Of a stretch of 64,000 nt of DNA, positions 21,624 to 35,000 are shown in pieces. Location of the stretch: positions 47,970,045 to 48,034,044 of the forward strand of contig JARZZO010000003.1 of the NCBI GenBank assembly GCA_030544215.1, read 5' to 3'. Numbering within the stretch: position 1 is the stretch's first letter; every line of letters starts with the position of its first letter. The stretch comes from Zantedeschia hybrid cultivar (Eukaryota > Streptophyta > Magnoliopsida > Alismatales > Araceae). The translations under genes were made by a program, and so were the position numbers. Under the pieces are notes generated by a model. The model saw only the letters and a list, made by a program, of their open reading frames with translations. It was not told the origin of the DNA and did no database searches.

Positions 21624-22917
21624 GATTTGAGAACTGCCATCATGTCCAAATGGATCCACCACTGCTATGGAAGACCACATGGCACTCAAAGCCGTAATGT
21701 TACACATGGCCAGCTTGGGAATCAGAAAGAGCATAGCCTATCCTCCCATGACAATAGTATACTCCTTTTGATTAATCTCTTTGATAACATCTCTGACAAA
21801 AATCCTTCGAGATTGCTCTCCATTCTGCATCAGCTTCTCTAAGAAAGCTATCAAATGAAAAAAGGCTGCTGCTGGCCTTTTAGGCAGAACAATGCACATT
21901 TAAGTGCCTCCTTTGGTCTTCCCCTCCTTAAACCTAGCCTTATCTTATGGAATTTCCCAGAAGAGATTATATTGTGATCAATATTTACCTATTGCGCAGT
22001 TAATTTAATGAAATCAAGGGGTTAGGAGTTAAGATTGACATGGCCAACAGATTTATGAGGCTATTACTTGCAAGGAGTTGTATGACTTCATTGAACTTGA
22101 AGGCGGCAATTGTTCTATACCTGATTGTATGCATAAATTATAAATTCAGCAAAATACCTTGATTTTTGGTTGAATATAAAATTCCTAAGATGCTGGAACT
22201 TGTTGTATTGGAACTAGAATGAAAGTGATGGATGAGTGGTTGAATTGAGGATTAAATGTGTAAATTATTCATCTTGCTGACTGTCGGTGCAATTTTGAAG
22301 TTGTACGAAATCTTTTCCAGCTTCTTATTATCCTAGACAGATTTGCACCGTTGAAAACCTTATTTCATCCATTTCATAGCATCTTATGACAATTCTTTCA
22401 AATTGGACTACATTTTGCCCTGTGAGACATGCACTCTACTTCTCCATGTAGTTTGAGTTTCTCTCCTCTGCCTCTTGACTTCTTTCCTGCAAGTTCACGA
22501 AACTCGAGACTGGTGGTGGTCTATCTGAGCTTTTCACCTCTGCATTCTAGCTTTTCATTTGTTGTTTACTTATCAGTCTTGCTTAGTCTTATTTTTTGCG
22601 TCAACATGATTTCAGTTGTCTCCAATGTGATTCTGTAAAGCTCTTTATTTGCTCTAGTTTCTTGGTTTCAGATGTTCTGGTTGCTATCTGAAAACAATTG
22701 ATTTCTGATATTTTGAGAAAGATGGCTAAGTGTAAAGTTGGACGACACAGAGAGCATTTGTGGTCTCGTTTTTTTTTCTTTTTTATTTTTTCACAAGTGC
22801 AACGATCAGAAGGAACATTTGGGAACTGAATGATTTCATCTTAAATGACATTGGAATGCAGGGTGATTGTTGCAAAGTTTGACAATATCTGTGGCATTGT
22901 TTTCAGGAAGATCTGCA

Positions 22918-23016
22918 ATGCACCGTGTGGGCAGTGCTGGGAACACATCTAATTCATCTCGTCCTCGTAAAGAAAAGCGGTTGACTTATGTGTTAAATGA
23001 AGTTGATGACACAAAG
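22918..23016 (+). CDS. WDR48: WD40 gene coding exon 1
   Basis: The exon opens at 22907 after TTTTCAG. The ATG at 22918 starts the conserved MHRVGSAGNT...EKRLTYVL segment. It has 33 codons and ends ACAAAG|GTAACG in phase 0. Confidence 0.88.
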
Positions 23017-26000
23017 GTAACGTTTTTCTTTTCCCCTCATAAGTTTACTTATATTACCATACTGTTTTTTGAAAGCTCTCTCTGATCCTCAAATTAGTTA
23101 TATGACAGTGCTTTGGTCATGTGACTTTTATCTGCAGCATTGTGCTGGTGTTAACTGCCTAGCTGTACACAAGTCGCCATGCGTGGATCGTTGTGACTAC
23201 TTGTTTACCGGTAGTCGAGATGGGACACTAAAAAGATGGGAGTTGGGCGATAATTCGGCCACCTGCTCGGCAACATTTGAGTCGCACGTTGACTGGGTAG
23301 TTTGCCTTATCCATTGTCTGATCTTAAATTGTGTTTTTCATTTTTTTTTGATTAAACAAGTGAAAGATAGATCATGCTCAATAGACATTTATTTTCCAAG
23401 TGTTTCTTTACACGAAGTACAATGATTTGGTAATTTTTATGTCTAAACTAAATTTTCTTGAATTATTTTATCTTTACTGTTTTCTAAATCTTTTTAAGAG
23501 CTTACTTTCTGTCTGGTCTAGCCAATCAGCATAGGTGACATACATGGAAATTACCAGGTGTACTTTTTTTAACATATTACAAGATGCATGAATCAAATGG
23601 GTTATTTATCCCCTTGTTTTGACTAATTTATCTGTATATTTGTATTACATAATGTACACTTCCTTCACAAACTGATGCCAGAAAAAATGCCGTCATGTTG
23701 ATACAAAAGTCAACTGTACAAATGATCTTCAGACCTGTTTAAACAAAATTTTCTTTTATGTGGCAAGAATAATGATAATAACAATGCACATGTCCTAGAC
23801 ATGTAATTAAATAAAAAAAAAAAGTGGCCTAGGGTTTTACCTTGGGACCGGCCTTCCTCCAAGGCTACGGAGAAGCCCACGTGCAGCTGCAACAACTTCA
23901 ACAACAAAAGAAACAGCCACAGCAGCCCACGGTTGCAACAACCACACTGCAGCAACAGCACCAAAGAGCACCAACACCAAAAACTTCAATAAAAAAAAGA
24001 GCAGTAGAAGCCTCAAGCAGCAACAAGAAAGGCACCAAAGGGTACCAACAGCAACACCAAAGCAGCATACAGCTGCAACCCTAGATGGGACCGGTGGTCC
24101 CTGTTCTTTGCGCAGAGAACAGGGGCACCGCAGGCCAGCAGAAAGAGAGAGAAAAGCAAGGGAGAGAGAGAGACCCCCACCATAGTGTTTTTGGTAAAAA
24201 TAAAGAAAGAGAGAGAGAGAGGAGAATTGCAGCAGAGGGAGAGAGAGGGATAACTTGTTTGCGGCTTGAAACCCCCACCGGTTGGCGGAGGGCAGTTTAG
24301 GAAGAACAAAAAAGGAGGAGGAAAAAAATGGAGAGTGAGAGAGGGAATAAACCGGTTTGGGGGGGGGCACCGGTCATGACCCCCCACCACCCAATTGTTC
24401 ATGAGTTCCCACCGTTTTTTTTTTTTTGGGGGGGGGGTCTAGTGGAAAAGAAGGAAGGAAGGAAAAAATAGAAGAAGAAGAAGAGGAAGAAAGGAGAGGA
24501 GGAAGAGAGAGGGCCGACCGGTGGGGGTCCCACCGGTCAGATCCCCCATCTGTGAACCCCCCACCGGTTCCTTTCATTGTTGGGGGGTTGCCACCAGGCC
24601 CCTCCCCTTCTCTCTCTCCCACTTTTCTCTCTCTCTCTCTCTCTCATTTGTCTCTCTTAGGGGGCTGCTGCAAAAGACACCATTATCAATTATCACCTTG
24701 GAAAAGACTTGGAGAAGGCTTTGTGAGGAGTCCACGTTTTTTTTCAAGGGAAGAAGACCAAACATGCTTTCTTGAGCTTGATGAGCATTTGTTTCTTAGA
24801 TTTATAGAGATGCACTCATGCTTTCTTGAGTAATCCTTTATGCAAGCTCATGTTTTCTTGAGCTTTGCACTTTATATAATGGCTCATATTTCCTTGAGTC
24901 ATAATGTTGTTATTTTGATTAAGTAGGTATCATGCCAAGTTAAATCTTGTGGGACTTTGTAAACCATATCATCTTTACCAAGATGTTGTTTAACTGAACA
25001 TTAAACATCATTTGATTGGGCTCTTGTCAATTAATCATCATTGAGTTTATGTTTAGACTTGTTCAATTAAAATAATCCTTTAACGGATCCTTAGTGGGTC
25101 TCGAGCTTCATTTGTAACAGTAAAGGATACTCCCTTGGATCTAATAGACCCGATGACCCATATTATCCTTGAACCTATCAATACCCTTTAGGTTAAAGGA
25201 TACTTAAAAAAATTAATTATTATTGATATGGGTTCATTAGGACTATTCTCTTAAAAGGATACTACAAGACCCTTAATGGCATCTAAGTGGACATCCTAAT
25301 ATCCCTTAAACAAAAGGATACTTAAAGGGATACTGGAATGATGCATTATGAAAGGTCATGCCATAAAGGATATTGTTTGACAAATTTTTTTAATAGGGGC
25401 ATGAAAACAAAAAAAAGAAAAAAAGAAAGGAAAGAGAGATAGAGAGAGGGACCCCCCACCGGTTCTACTTGGACCTCCACCGATGGGGGGTAGAGAGAGA
25501 AAAAGAAAGAAAGAAGAGGAAAAAGGAAAAAAAAAAAGAAAAGAGAGAGGAAAGGAGGAGAGGGCTATCGGTGGGTGCCCCACCGGTAGCCAACCCCCCA
25601 CCGGTTGGACCTCCAACCGGTGGGGGGTTTCCCCATTGACAAAAAGAAGAAGAAGAGAAGAATAAGAAAAAAGAGAAAAAAAGAAAGGAAGAAAAGAGGG
25701 AGGAGCCACCGGTGGCATCCACCGGTAGGCACCCCCCACCGGACCCCCCACCGGTCACTCCAACCGGTGGGGGGTGACATCGCCCCTTTCTCTCTCTCAC
25801 ATCTCTCTCTCTCCCTCACCCCTATATAAACCCTATGAAGAGAGGGCTGCTGCAGGGGGGCCGAAAAGTTGGAGAAGATTTTTTCTTTTTTCACGTGAAG
25901 AGAAGGGCAAGAAGCCGCTATTCCACCAAAATTTCCAGAATTTGTTAAGGCAAAAGAGTTTTAGCTTTAGGGGGTTCATTCATATGGTTTGAATGACCCA

Positions 26001-29000
26001 TATTTTTATGCAGTTCACTCATATGGTTTGAGTGACCGTCTTTGGTCCATTCAAATAGTTTGAATGGACAAATGCTTGGTTCATTTGTATTGTTCAAATG
26101 ACCAATATTGGTTTATTCATATCATATGAAAGGCCATCATTTTTGTTATGATTATTAATTGAATGGATGGCCATTGTGCTCATTAATCAAATCACAATAT
26201 TGTACTTCATAAATGAATGAAAGTGGACTGTTTTAATTTGTGATGCATGATCCTCAAACATGATGAATTCAATTAAGTACACAAGTTTGAAGGATGCTAA
26301 AGGACACTAAAGGACTCTTTAAGTGTGACTTTGTTTGCAGAATAACTTAAACTAGAATAACATTCTGGGGATTTCTTAAACCAGAATAAGAGGTATTTTG
26401 ATTTGGTAAATTGTTAGTATTCCACCCAGAATAAGGAGAATTACACTGCGTTATTCCAAGTGATTTGGTAGGAATAAGTGGAATAATGAGTGAAATAAAA
26501 GGTAAAATTGAGAGAATTGGGGGATTAGATATTCCAGGTAGAGTTGGGAGAGTTGGGGGAATTAGGCATACCCTCAATCAAATTAGAATAGGGTCTTTAC
26601 ACCGGTTATTCCGGCCCTATTCCACAAACAAAGTGAGCCTAAGGGTTTCATCTAAAAAGATACTTAAAGGATAAAGAGTTCTGGCCATGTCCTTTAAGGA
26701 AACTACACACATCTTTTAAATATCCTTTAAGGTCATTTGGCCTCGGGGAGAATAATTGTTCAAAGGACAAACCTCTAAGTATCCTTTAAGAGTTTTAAAG
26801 GACATCTTTTGCTCTAAAGACCCTCTATGAATGTACTCTTTTAAGGATCTTTAGAGGAATGTTATCCCCATTTAAAAGTAGATCCTCTAAACATCATTTT
26901 TAGCGTTGTGTCCTTTAAGAACCCCCTTTGAGGATAAAAAAGGAATTTAATGAGCATGTCATTACAAATCCTTTAAGCATGTAATTGGCTCATGCTAAAG
27001 TCTTTGAGAAAATAATTAACTCATGTTAAAGTCTCTTGCAACCATCTTTGTGACTCGTTTAAGTTTATGTTGCATTAGTGCGTGATTAATAATGGCATTA
27101 TTGGACGGTTAATCAAGGGTCGCTAATCATTGATTGGTGTGATTAACATTGACCGGAGTCAGTGGGAAGAGGTCGAATTCATGGATCTGTGCTTGATTCG
27201 AAGTCATGGACTCTTTGAGGAGTAATCTGAAGCTTTTAAAGTCTAGCTAATACTAAAATAAAAGAAAATAAAATAAACATACCCCATAAATGGCACGCCC
27301 AATGGGACCTCTCGTTCCCTTCATCTCTCCGTCTGGTGATGCCCGCACCATAATACCACTAATGTTGCCCTGTTTTGTACAGACGTATGTAGTCTCAAGC
27401 AAGGACATCCATGGCTGCAAAGGTGACTTATGGTCCGCTCGTGGTTGCCACCTACGCCCAATGCGGGTACCTCACTACGCCGACTTGTTTCGGAAGCTTT
27501 CTTGCCGTAGTGGGATCCCTATATTTCCTGGGGTCATTGTAGTACCGGAGCCCGCTTCGAAGACAAAAGAAGCGGCGCGCATCCCGTGCCAAGAAGAATA
27601 ACAACAACGTAAGACCCGAATGGGTCTTGACTGTGAATACTATCCACTTTTCACCTGCCTCCTCGTCCAATATGAGACAGAAGAAGAAGACCCCTGAAGC
27701 CAGCCTGTCCAAGATAGGAAAGACAATTATGGTAGGAAACCTCCACATCTGTCTTGATGGAGGGGAGCCTATCATTCCAAAGGTTCGCCACATCCCATCA
27801 GTTCCCACTTGCAATCGTTTCGGGATACTATCGAAAGTCTCCCAAGAAAAGGCGGCCTTCAAGATGAAGATGTAAAAAGCCTCTGTCCAACTGGGGCAAA
27901 GTTACGAAAAGAAGCCTGGGGACAATGCCATGGAGGATAAGAACCTCCACCTCAAAAGGATATGGGTTATTAAAGAAGCCTGCATAATACATCAGACTAG
28001 GGCCACCCTAGCAAAGCGTCATCACACCAGCCCTTGGGGCAAGAAGAACAAGTGGTGGAGTCTGTCATTCGACCTCGTTCCCTGCGACGACAAAAAAGAA
28101 AGGGCATTTACAGGCCAAAGAAACAAGCTCCGCAAATAGTATCTATTTTTGAGCGGTTGGGCACCCCCATCCAATCCACTTAAAAGAAAAGAAGAGTCAC
28201 GAAAGTGACTGAAGACGACATTCGGGTCTACACCTGTTATGCCTCTAGCACTAACAACTGGCAACCCACCTTGCCAGATGACCCAAATGAAATCGCCAAC
28301 ATAGTGCAACGAGGTGGGCCCATAACCCGTCAAATGGAGCAGGCCATCCTTTTGCTAAATCAGAGAAATAAGGGAGTAGAGTAGCTCCAAAATGATGGTG
28401 CCAACGCCACAGAAGGAGTGGGAGAAGACGGGACAAATGCTGGGCTTGATCTCGAACAACTACAGAATCAAGTTCAATCTCAGGCTATGGAGGAGACGAG
28501 GCTGGAAAATCAGCAGCTTAAAGCCTTGCTCCTTGGCTTTTTGCAAAGATGGGAGGAGCAACATAAGACTTCTCAGATTCCCCTAATAAATGCACCTCCC
28601 CCAAGGGCAGTTCTAGGCTGGCGATGATAAGAACACAACCCGTTGAAGTTAATTTCACTCCTCATGAAGCGTAAGAGGTTCGGGGTGAAGAACAGAATCA
28701 CAATGCTCAACAATTTAATATTTCTGCATAAGGTGCTGCAATATCACAGAAGCATTTGATGGAGCAAATTGTTGAAGCTAAAATAACCGAACATGGTGAT
28801 GGGATAAGCACTTTTGACTTATACAAGGTGCCATTTCTGGTTCGACAACTGTTTAAAAAGCTCCCCCCAAATTATAATAAATGCCCCAAGTTCACTAGGT
28901 ATGATGGGGAAGGCTTAGCTTAAGAGCACATCGCCCATTATATGAGTGACCTGGGAGAATTGGCTACAGATGAAGTATACCTCTTGAGGTTTTTCTTTAC

Positions 29001-32000
29001 CTTGTTCATGGGCATGCCATTCTAATAATGCAAAGCTGAAGCCTAACTCTATAAGCAGTTGGGAGGAGATGTAGAAGGAAATTTTAGACCGCTTCAAGCT
29101 GTCGGAGCGAAAAATCACAATTATTGAGTTGGTTGCTTTGAAGCAAGCAAGAGTGAGTCTGTCACTGATTACATCAAGAAATGGCGGAACCTTAGCGTGA
29201 AGTATGATAACCTGCCGATCCACGAGGAGATGCAAAAGGGGCCTGAAGTTCGAGATTACTGAAAAACTGATCGGAGCGAATGTCAGGAACTTTTACCAAT
29301 TCAATAATGTCGTGACGAAAATTGAGATGTTCTTTGCAGACAATCCGACTGTCACATTCAACAAAGGGAAGGTTCCTAGAGAGCGGGCTTCTAATCCAAA
29401 AGAAGTTAATACTGTAGACTTCACATCAACTGTGGAAAGGATTGGGGACAAAGCCAATGTGAATGTTTCTACATTGGGTAGCAGAGGGAATGAGAGGGGT
29501 CCTCTTTATCTCTCAATGAAAAGATGAGAAAAACCCTATTCCTTCATCATAGAGCACACGAGGAAGTAGTTTGACACTTGTATCCATGCAAATTTGCGGA
29601 CACTCCCAGAATCAAAGAGGCCAACAAAGGTTGACAAAACGAATGAACTAAATTACTGCATGTACCATCGCATGTGGGGTCATGTAGTAGAAGATTGTTA
29701 CTTCTGCAAGGATGAGATTGAGAAACTCATCCAAAAAGGGGCTGTGGAAATGGGTAAATACCTGGTGAACTCACCCCAACTACATTAGAAGCCGAAGCAG
29801 ACAGTTGTAGCAAATGTCATCTACATGAGTGGAGGTTCGTCGTGGGCTGACCCTGCGGAAGAATATATGAATTCCTCCTTAGAGCGGGAGATGACACCAA
29901 CCTACACTCTAGCAACTCTCCCGCCAGAGGGGTCTATTATGGTGGCACTGGAAGAGATTTAGGCAAGTTTGGGATAACGCTCCTAGTAACAAGTAGAACT
30001 CACCCAGGTGGTGGAAGGCTTATCCAGACAGTTAGCAGAAGCTTTTACAGAGAAGAAAGTTTGCCGACCTATCTCTTTCGAAGAGTCAGGATCGGAGTAC
30101 AAATGCCCCTTGGTGAGAAATGATAAACCGACCATCGACTTGAATAAGAAGTTTGAGGCACAACGTAGGGAATGGATAGTTGCCAAAAGAAAGGGTTATG
30201 GTGATTGCAATGATAATCCTAAAGGCATTATGTTGGTTGATGAAAATTCCCTAGGGAAGCAGGTTGTTAGCGAAGAAGAGGCTGGAATAAGCTTTGAAGG
30301 CTTCAACTCCCTAACAAAAAAGCTCAACAAACCCTCTTCCTTTCCCAAAGAGAATACTCGGTTGTTCTCTGGGCTGTGCACGAGTAAAAAGGCGGTCATT
30401 ATGTCTAGGCCAAGAAGAAGAGAAGAGATGTATAGGATATATGTGCCTCATTATTACCTATGTCACCGCTTCATCTGCCACCCCATTGAACAATGCTTTA
30501 CGTTCAAAGATGAAGTGGAGAAATTGATCCAAGAAGGTAAAATAAACATGGGGAAGTACCTGGTTGATCCCCCGCAAGCATACGATAGAGATGCAATTAC
30601 TTACACGGTGAATGTGTGCTACGTACGAATTTGGTAGATGTAAAAAAGTTTGTGGAAGTGCCAATTCACGAAATGGTCAGACCCTAGCCTGAGGAAGTGC
30701 CTTTGTATCAATATGGAGGGGTAGCTCTAGATAGGCCACCTACTCCTTGGATCAGGACAACAATCAACACTCTTGCGGCAGTCGCAAGAGACATGGAAAG
30801 GTGGAGCTTGAAGCAACAAAAAGAAGCCTTGAAGGAGAAAGAAGCAAAAGCAACTTCCTCAAAAAAAAAAAGAGAAGAAGATGTTTGGCGAGCACCAAAT
30901 GTTACCTGATGCTGTGGTGGAACAAGCCATCGAGGTCACTTATGACATAAATCAGTAACAGGAGCAATGGACCAAGGTACAAAAGAAGAAGCTAGTCCCA
31001 GTAGAAATACCGAAGCCAAGGAGTGAAGCTAAGAAGACGACCATTAAAGGCCCTCTACCTCTGAAGATATAGCCCAGATCCCGTCTTGTCAGAGATGCGG
31101 CTAAGAAGAAGCAAGAAAAGAATAGGAAGAAAAATGAAAAGAGAAAGCTGAAGAGAAAAGAGGCCTTGGCTAGTGCTTAAATTATGGCAAAAGAAGAGGT
31201 GACACATTTGCAAAGGCTGCAAAAGATCATCAATGAGCTAGAAGAGTATCAGCCACATTGACCTACAAAGGATTTGCCCTTGGATAAGTTCATGCCGTGG
31301 GAGGAATTTGAAAGAAAGGCCTGTTTGAAGTCTTAGTTGCTAGAGCTCTGAGGGCGAATGCAAAAAGGAGAAGAAGATGGATTTTCCATGCGGATGATGC
31401 TAGTGTGTTCTGGGAAGAAGACCTAATAGTGGAGAAACTGGAGCGGCAATTCCATTCTCTTGCAACTTGGCCTCGGTACGATTCTAAGTTGAAGAGAGCA
31501 CTTTAGACGACGAGATCAAATGTGTCTCGCCCAAGTCTCGAGGACCATTGAGGCATTGACAACTTATCAAAGAAGAAATGATTAGCAAAGTTGAGGAAGA
31601 GGTCGAGGTCATGGTCGTGATAGTGGCCATGGCAGAGGCATAAGCACATCAAATCAAAGGGTGATCTACTTCAAAGGAGAAGCCCCAAGGTCAGTTCCAG
31701 AGCCGGAAGTTAAGGGAAATGTTTATTTATATCCCTCATCTGATGAAGAAGACCATTCCAAATTGCTAGAAGAGATGGAACCCCCAACAAATTCGAAGAA
31801 AGTAGGCCTTTCTGCTCAGCCCAACTCTACTGAGGATGCAGACAATCTCGCAGGCTTATTCGGGGAGGGTTTGAAAGTTGACTCCGAAGAAAAAGAAACC
31901 GTAGCAGAAGAAGCTCCAAAAGAGTCTAAGCAACAAAAGGCACTCAATGAGACTCATAAGAGTATAGCCGAAGTGATGCCATCTATTGAAAAAGCCAACG

Positions 32001-35000
32001 CCAGAGTCGATAGAAAGATGCTACAAACTATGAAAAGAATGTTGGCAGGCCTTGGCATTTGGGAGGCAATCGCCCTGAGCAAAGAATTAAGGGAGGCGTT
32101 GATTGCTGTCCTTGAGGACCCTGAAGCCTATGAAGTCCATATGGTGGAAATCAAAGCCTAAGTATATGAAGTGTATGAATCCACGATAACATTCACTGAA
32201 GAAGACATGCTGTTGCCATCGCCCTACCATAACAGGCCACTGTACATGCGGGGTAAAATTTATGGTCGAGAGGTAGACCGGACCTAGATAGATTCAGGAT
32301 CAACAGTAAATATCTTGTCCTTCAAGACCTTTCAAGCTTTGTACCTCACCCCTTATATGAAAAAGATACAGGGAATGACAATATCAGGCTACAACCAAGA
32401 TGCGGAGGAAGCCTTCGAGCGAGTAGATGTGGAGTTGACTCTAGATGATTGAGTGACACAAGTGTCATTCCTCATTGTGGATTTCAACACATCTTTTTAG
32501 GTGCTGTTATGAAGACCTTGGCTTTACAAGAATTGGATTTTACTCTGCATCAGTGCATCAAATACACCAAGGATGGCGAGCAACACCATATCTTTGTTGA
32601 TTTGGAGCCATTCAAAGCTTACGACTGCCACCATGCCTATGCACAATTATATTTTGATAAAGCAATGGACTTGGCCACTGGCAAAAGTTGTTGCAAAGAA
32701 AAGCAAGTGGTGGAGGAGCCTTCCGATCAAGAGGGAGGCATAACCATTAATGAGACCAAGGTCGCGAAGTTCAGGTAGAAAACAAAGTCCACCTCTACCA
32801 GTCAGAAGCTTGCTAAGTTCGGGAGACCTGTTATCAACTTGGAGGCAAACACCATCAGTAAAGAAGTAGAGGCCAATATGCACCTGTGTGCCAATCTTGC
32901 GAAGCTAATTTCCTAAAGGGAGGTCCACACTGTCGAAGAATTGAAAACTTTTGCTGTACCTCATAAAGATGGCTGACGTATTATCTTCTACAAAGGAGAT
33001 TTGGTGCTAGAAAACCCTCCCGAAGATGATTTCAGGAGGAAAATCTCTCGGCAAGAAGTTGAAGAAGAAATTCAGGAGTTGGATGATATGCCGCAATATA
33101 TCAAAGAGATACACAAGCATCAAAAGATTCCAAAGAAGCAAAGTGCAGCAAGAAGCAAATACTTCCAAGTGCTGTGGTATCCGGTTGAGGTGAGGGGGCA
33201 ACCTTCCTTCTCTTGGCAAGATCGGAGGGGCCTGGGCTATAGACGACGTCGTGGACCCTTTGTTCATTATGCCGTTAACATGGTGAACTTATTGCTACTT
33301 GAGACTGGAAGGCCAACCTTAGAAGTGAGATTTGATAGCTCGGGTGAGGAAAATAAAGAGATTCTCTTTCCTCAGAAGTCAACCATGATCGGCTCAAGCT
33401 CTACCTTCGAGCAGGAAACTTCTCTGGTAGAATATCGTCAAGCCCTGCAAGCAAATCAAGTAATCTTTCCAGAAGAAGAGCCTCTGCAGCCTGTCTTCCC
33501 AACAAATCCTAATCCCTCGGAAGAGGAACCTGTACAGTTAACCTCCCAGGTGGATCCTAATCCGGTAGAAGAAGAGCCCACTTGGCACGAAGTTTATGCA
33601 ACTAATATTGATAAATAAGAAGATTTTATTGATCTCCGACCAACCCCTCAGGAGATGAAGGATGGAGGGCACGCCACTGTTGACGAATTGATTGAAGTCA
33701 ATGTGGGCGGACCAAAAGACCATCGCCCGATCTTCATCAATGCCCTTTTAAAGGAAGAATAAAGAGAGGCAAACACAAAGCTTCTCTTGGAGTTCAAAGA
33801 TTGTTTTGCCTGAAATTACAAGGAAATGCCTGGTCTTGATCGCTCTGTGGCGGAACATGAGCTATCCATCCTACCCGATGCTACGTCCGTAAAGTAACCT
33901 CAAAGGCGGATGCATTGAGAATTGGAAATGAAGGTGAATGCCGAAGTCGACAAGATGCGTGATGTTGACTTCATTGAAGAATGCATGTATTCTGTGTGGC
34001 TGGTGAACATTGTGCCAGTAAAAAAAAAACAGACAAGTTCGAGTTTACATTGACTTTTGAGACCTGAATAGGGCATGCCCTATAGATGATTTCCCATTGT
34101 CGATTACAAAAACCATGGTGGATGTCACTACAGGGTTCGAAGCACTGTCCTTCATAGATGGATCATCAGGCTACAATCAAATGAGGATGGTTGTTAAAGA
34201 TAAAAATTATACATCCTTTCGAACCCTAAAAGGGATCTTCAACTACAAGAGGATGCCCTTTGGTCTTAAAAATGCCGGTGCCACTTACCAAAGGGCCATA
34301 AAGAAGATCTTTGATGAAATGCTTCATAACATAGTCGAATGCTATGTTGACAACGTGGTGGTAAAGTTTGAAAGCAGAGAAGATCACTTGTTTGATTTGC
34401 GCAAGGTGTTCGAAAGGCTACGACAATATCAATTAAAGATGAATCCTATGAAGTGCGCCTTCGGTGTGTCCAGTAGCAAATTCCTTGATCTCATTGTCAG
34501 ATATTGATGAATTGAAATTGATCTCGACAAGATAAAAGCAATCAGAGAATTGCCTCCTCCCAAGAATTTGACTGAGCTCAGGTACCTGCAAGGTAGGCTG
34601 GCTTATATCAGAAGATTCATCTCCAACCTGTCCGATAGATGTCAACCTTTTTCAAAACTGACAAACAAAGGAGCCCCTTTCCTATGGGATGAAGAATGCC
34701 AAAACGTCCTCGACAAAATCAAGGAATATCGCCTCAAACCCTCGGTACTGGGGGCACCTATAAAAGGCAGGCTGCTAATTGTCTACATTGCATCCTTGGA
34801 TGCTTCCCTGGGGGCATTGCTAGCGCAAGAAAATGAAGATGAGAAAGAACATCCGCTCTATTATCTCAGCAGGATGCTGGTGGGTCTTGAACACCGCTAT
34901 TACTCTTCCATAGAGAATATGTGCTTGGTATTGGTATTTGTTGTCAAGAAACTAAGGCATTCTTTGCTGACGCACAAAGTTCAACTCATATCATGGTTTG

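Larger units (their letters stand above)
19303..22906 (+). other. Leader intron of the WD40 gene
   Basis: This is bounded by the GT at 19303 and the AG at 22905-22906 (TTTTCAG). It holds a 29-bp tandem duplication (19624-19652, 19653-19681) and a 925-bp hAT element (20699-21623). The remainder shows no coding signal. Confidence 0.5.
23800..27290 (+). mobile_element. LTR-like leader region of a Tat/Ogre-lineage gypsy element
   Basis: This long non-coding block ends at a primer-binding-site phrase (27291). It contains two similar promoter-like modules, about 24160-24900 and 25440-26150. Each has GA/CT-rich tracts, repeated CCCCCCACCGGT motifs, a GGGCTGCTGCA phrase and then an array of small hairpins. 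A TATA box (CTATATAAACC) is at about 25822-25832. From 25070 to 27000 the motif AAAGGATAC or its complement recurs many times. The left border is approximate and no TG start or target duplication was identified. The two modules could be an internally duplicated LTR or one LTR nested in another. Confidence 0.45.

Noticed and set aside
24013..25894. Many Ser/Pro/Gly and Arg/Glu/Lys-rich frames
   Set aside because: They follow from the GA/CT-rich LTR-like sequence with CACCGGT motifs; no domain is seen and all six frames are similarly open.
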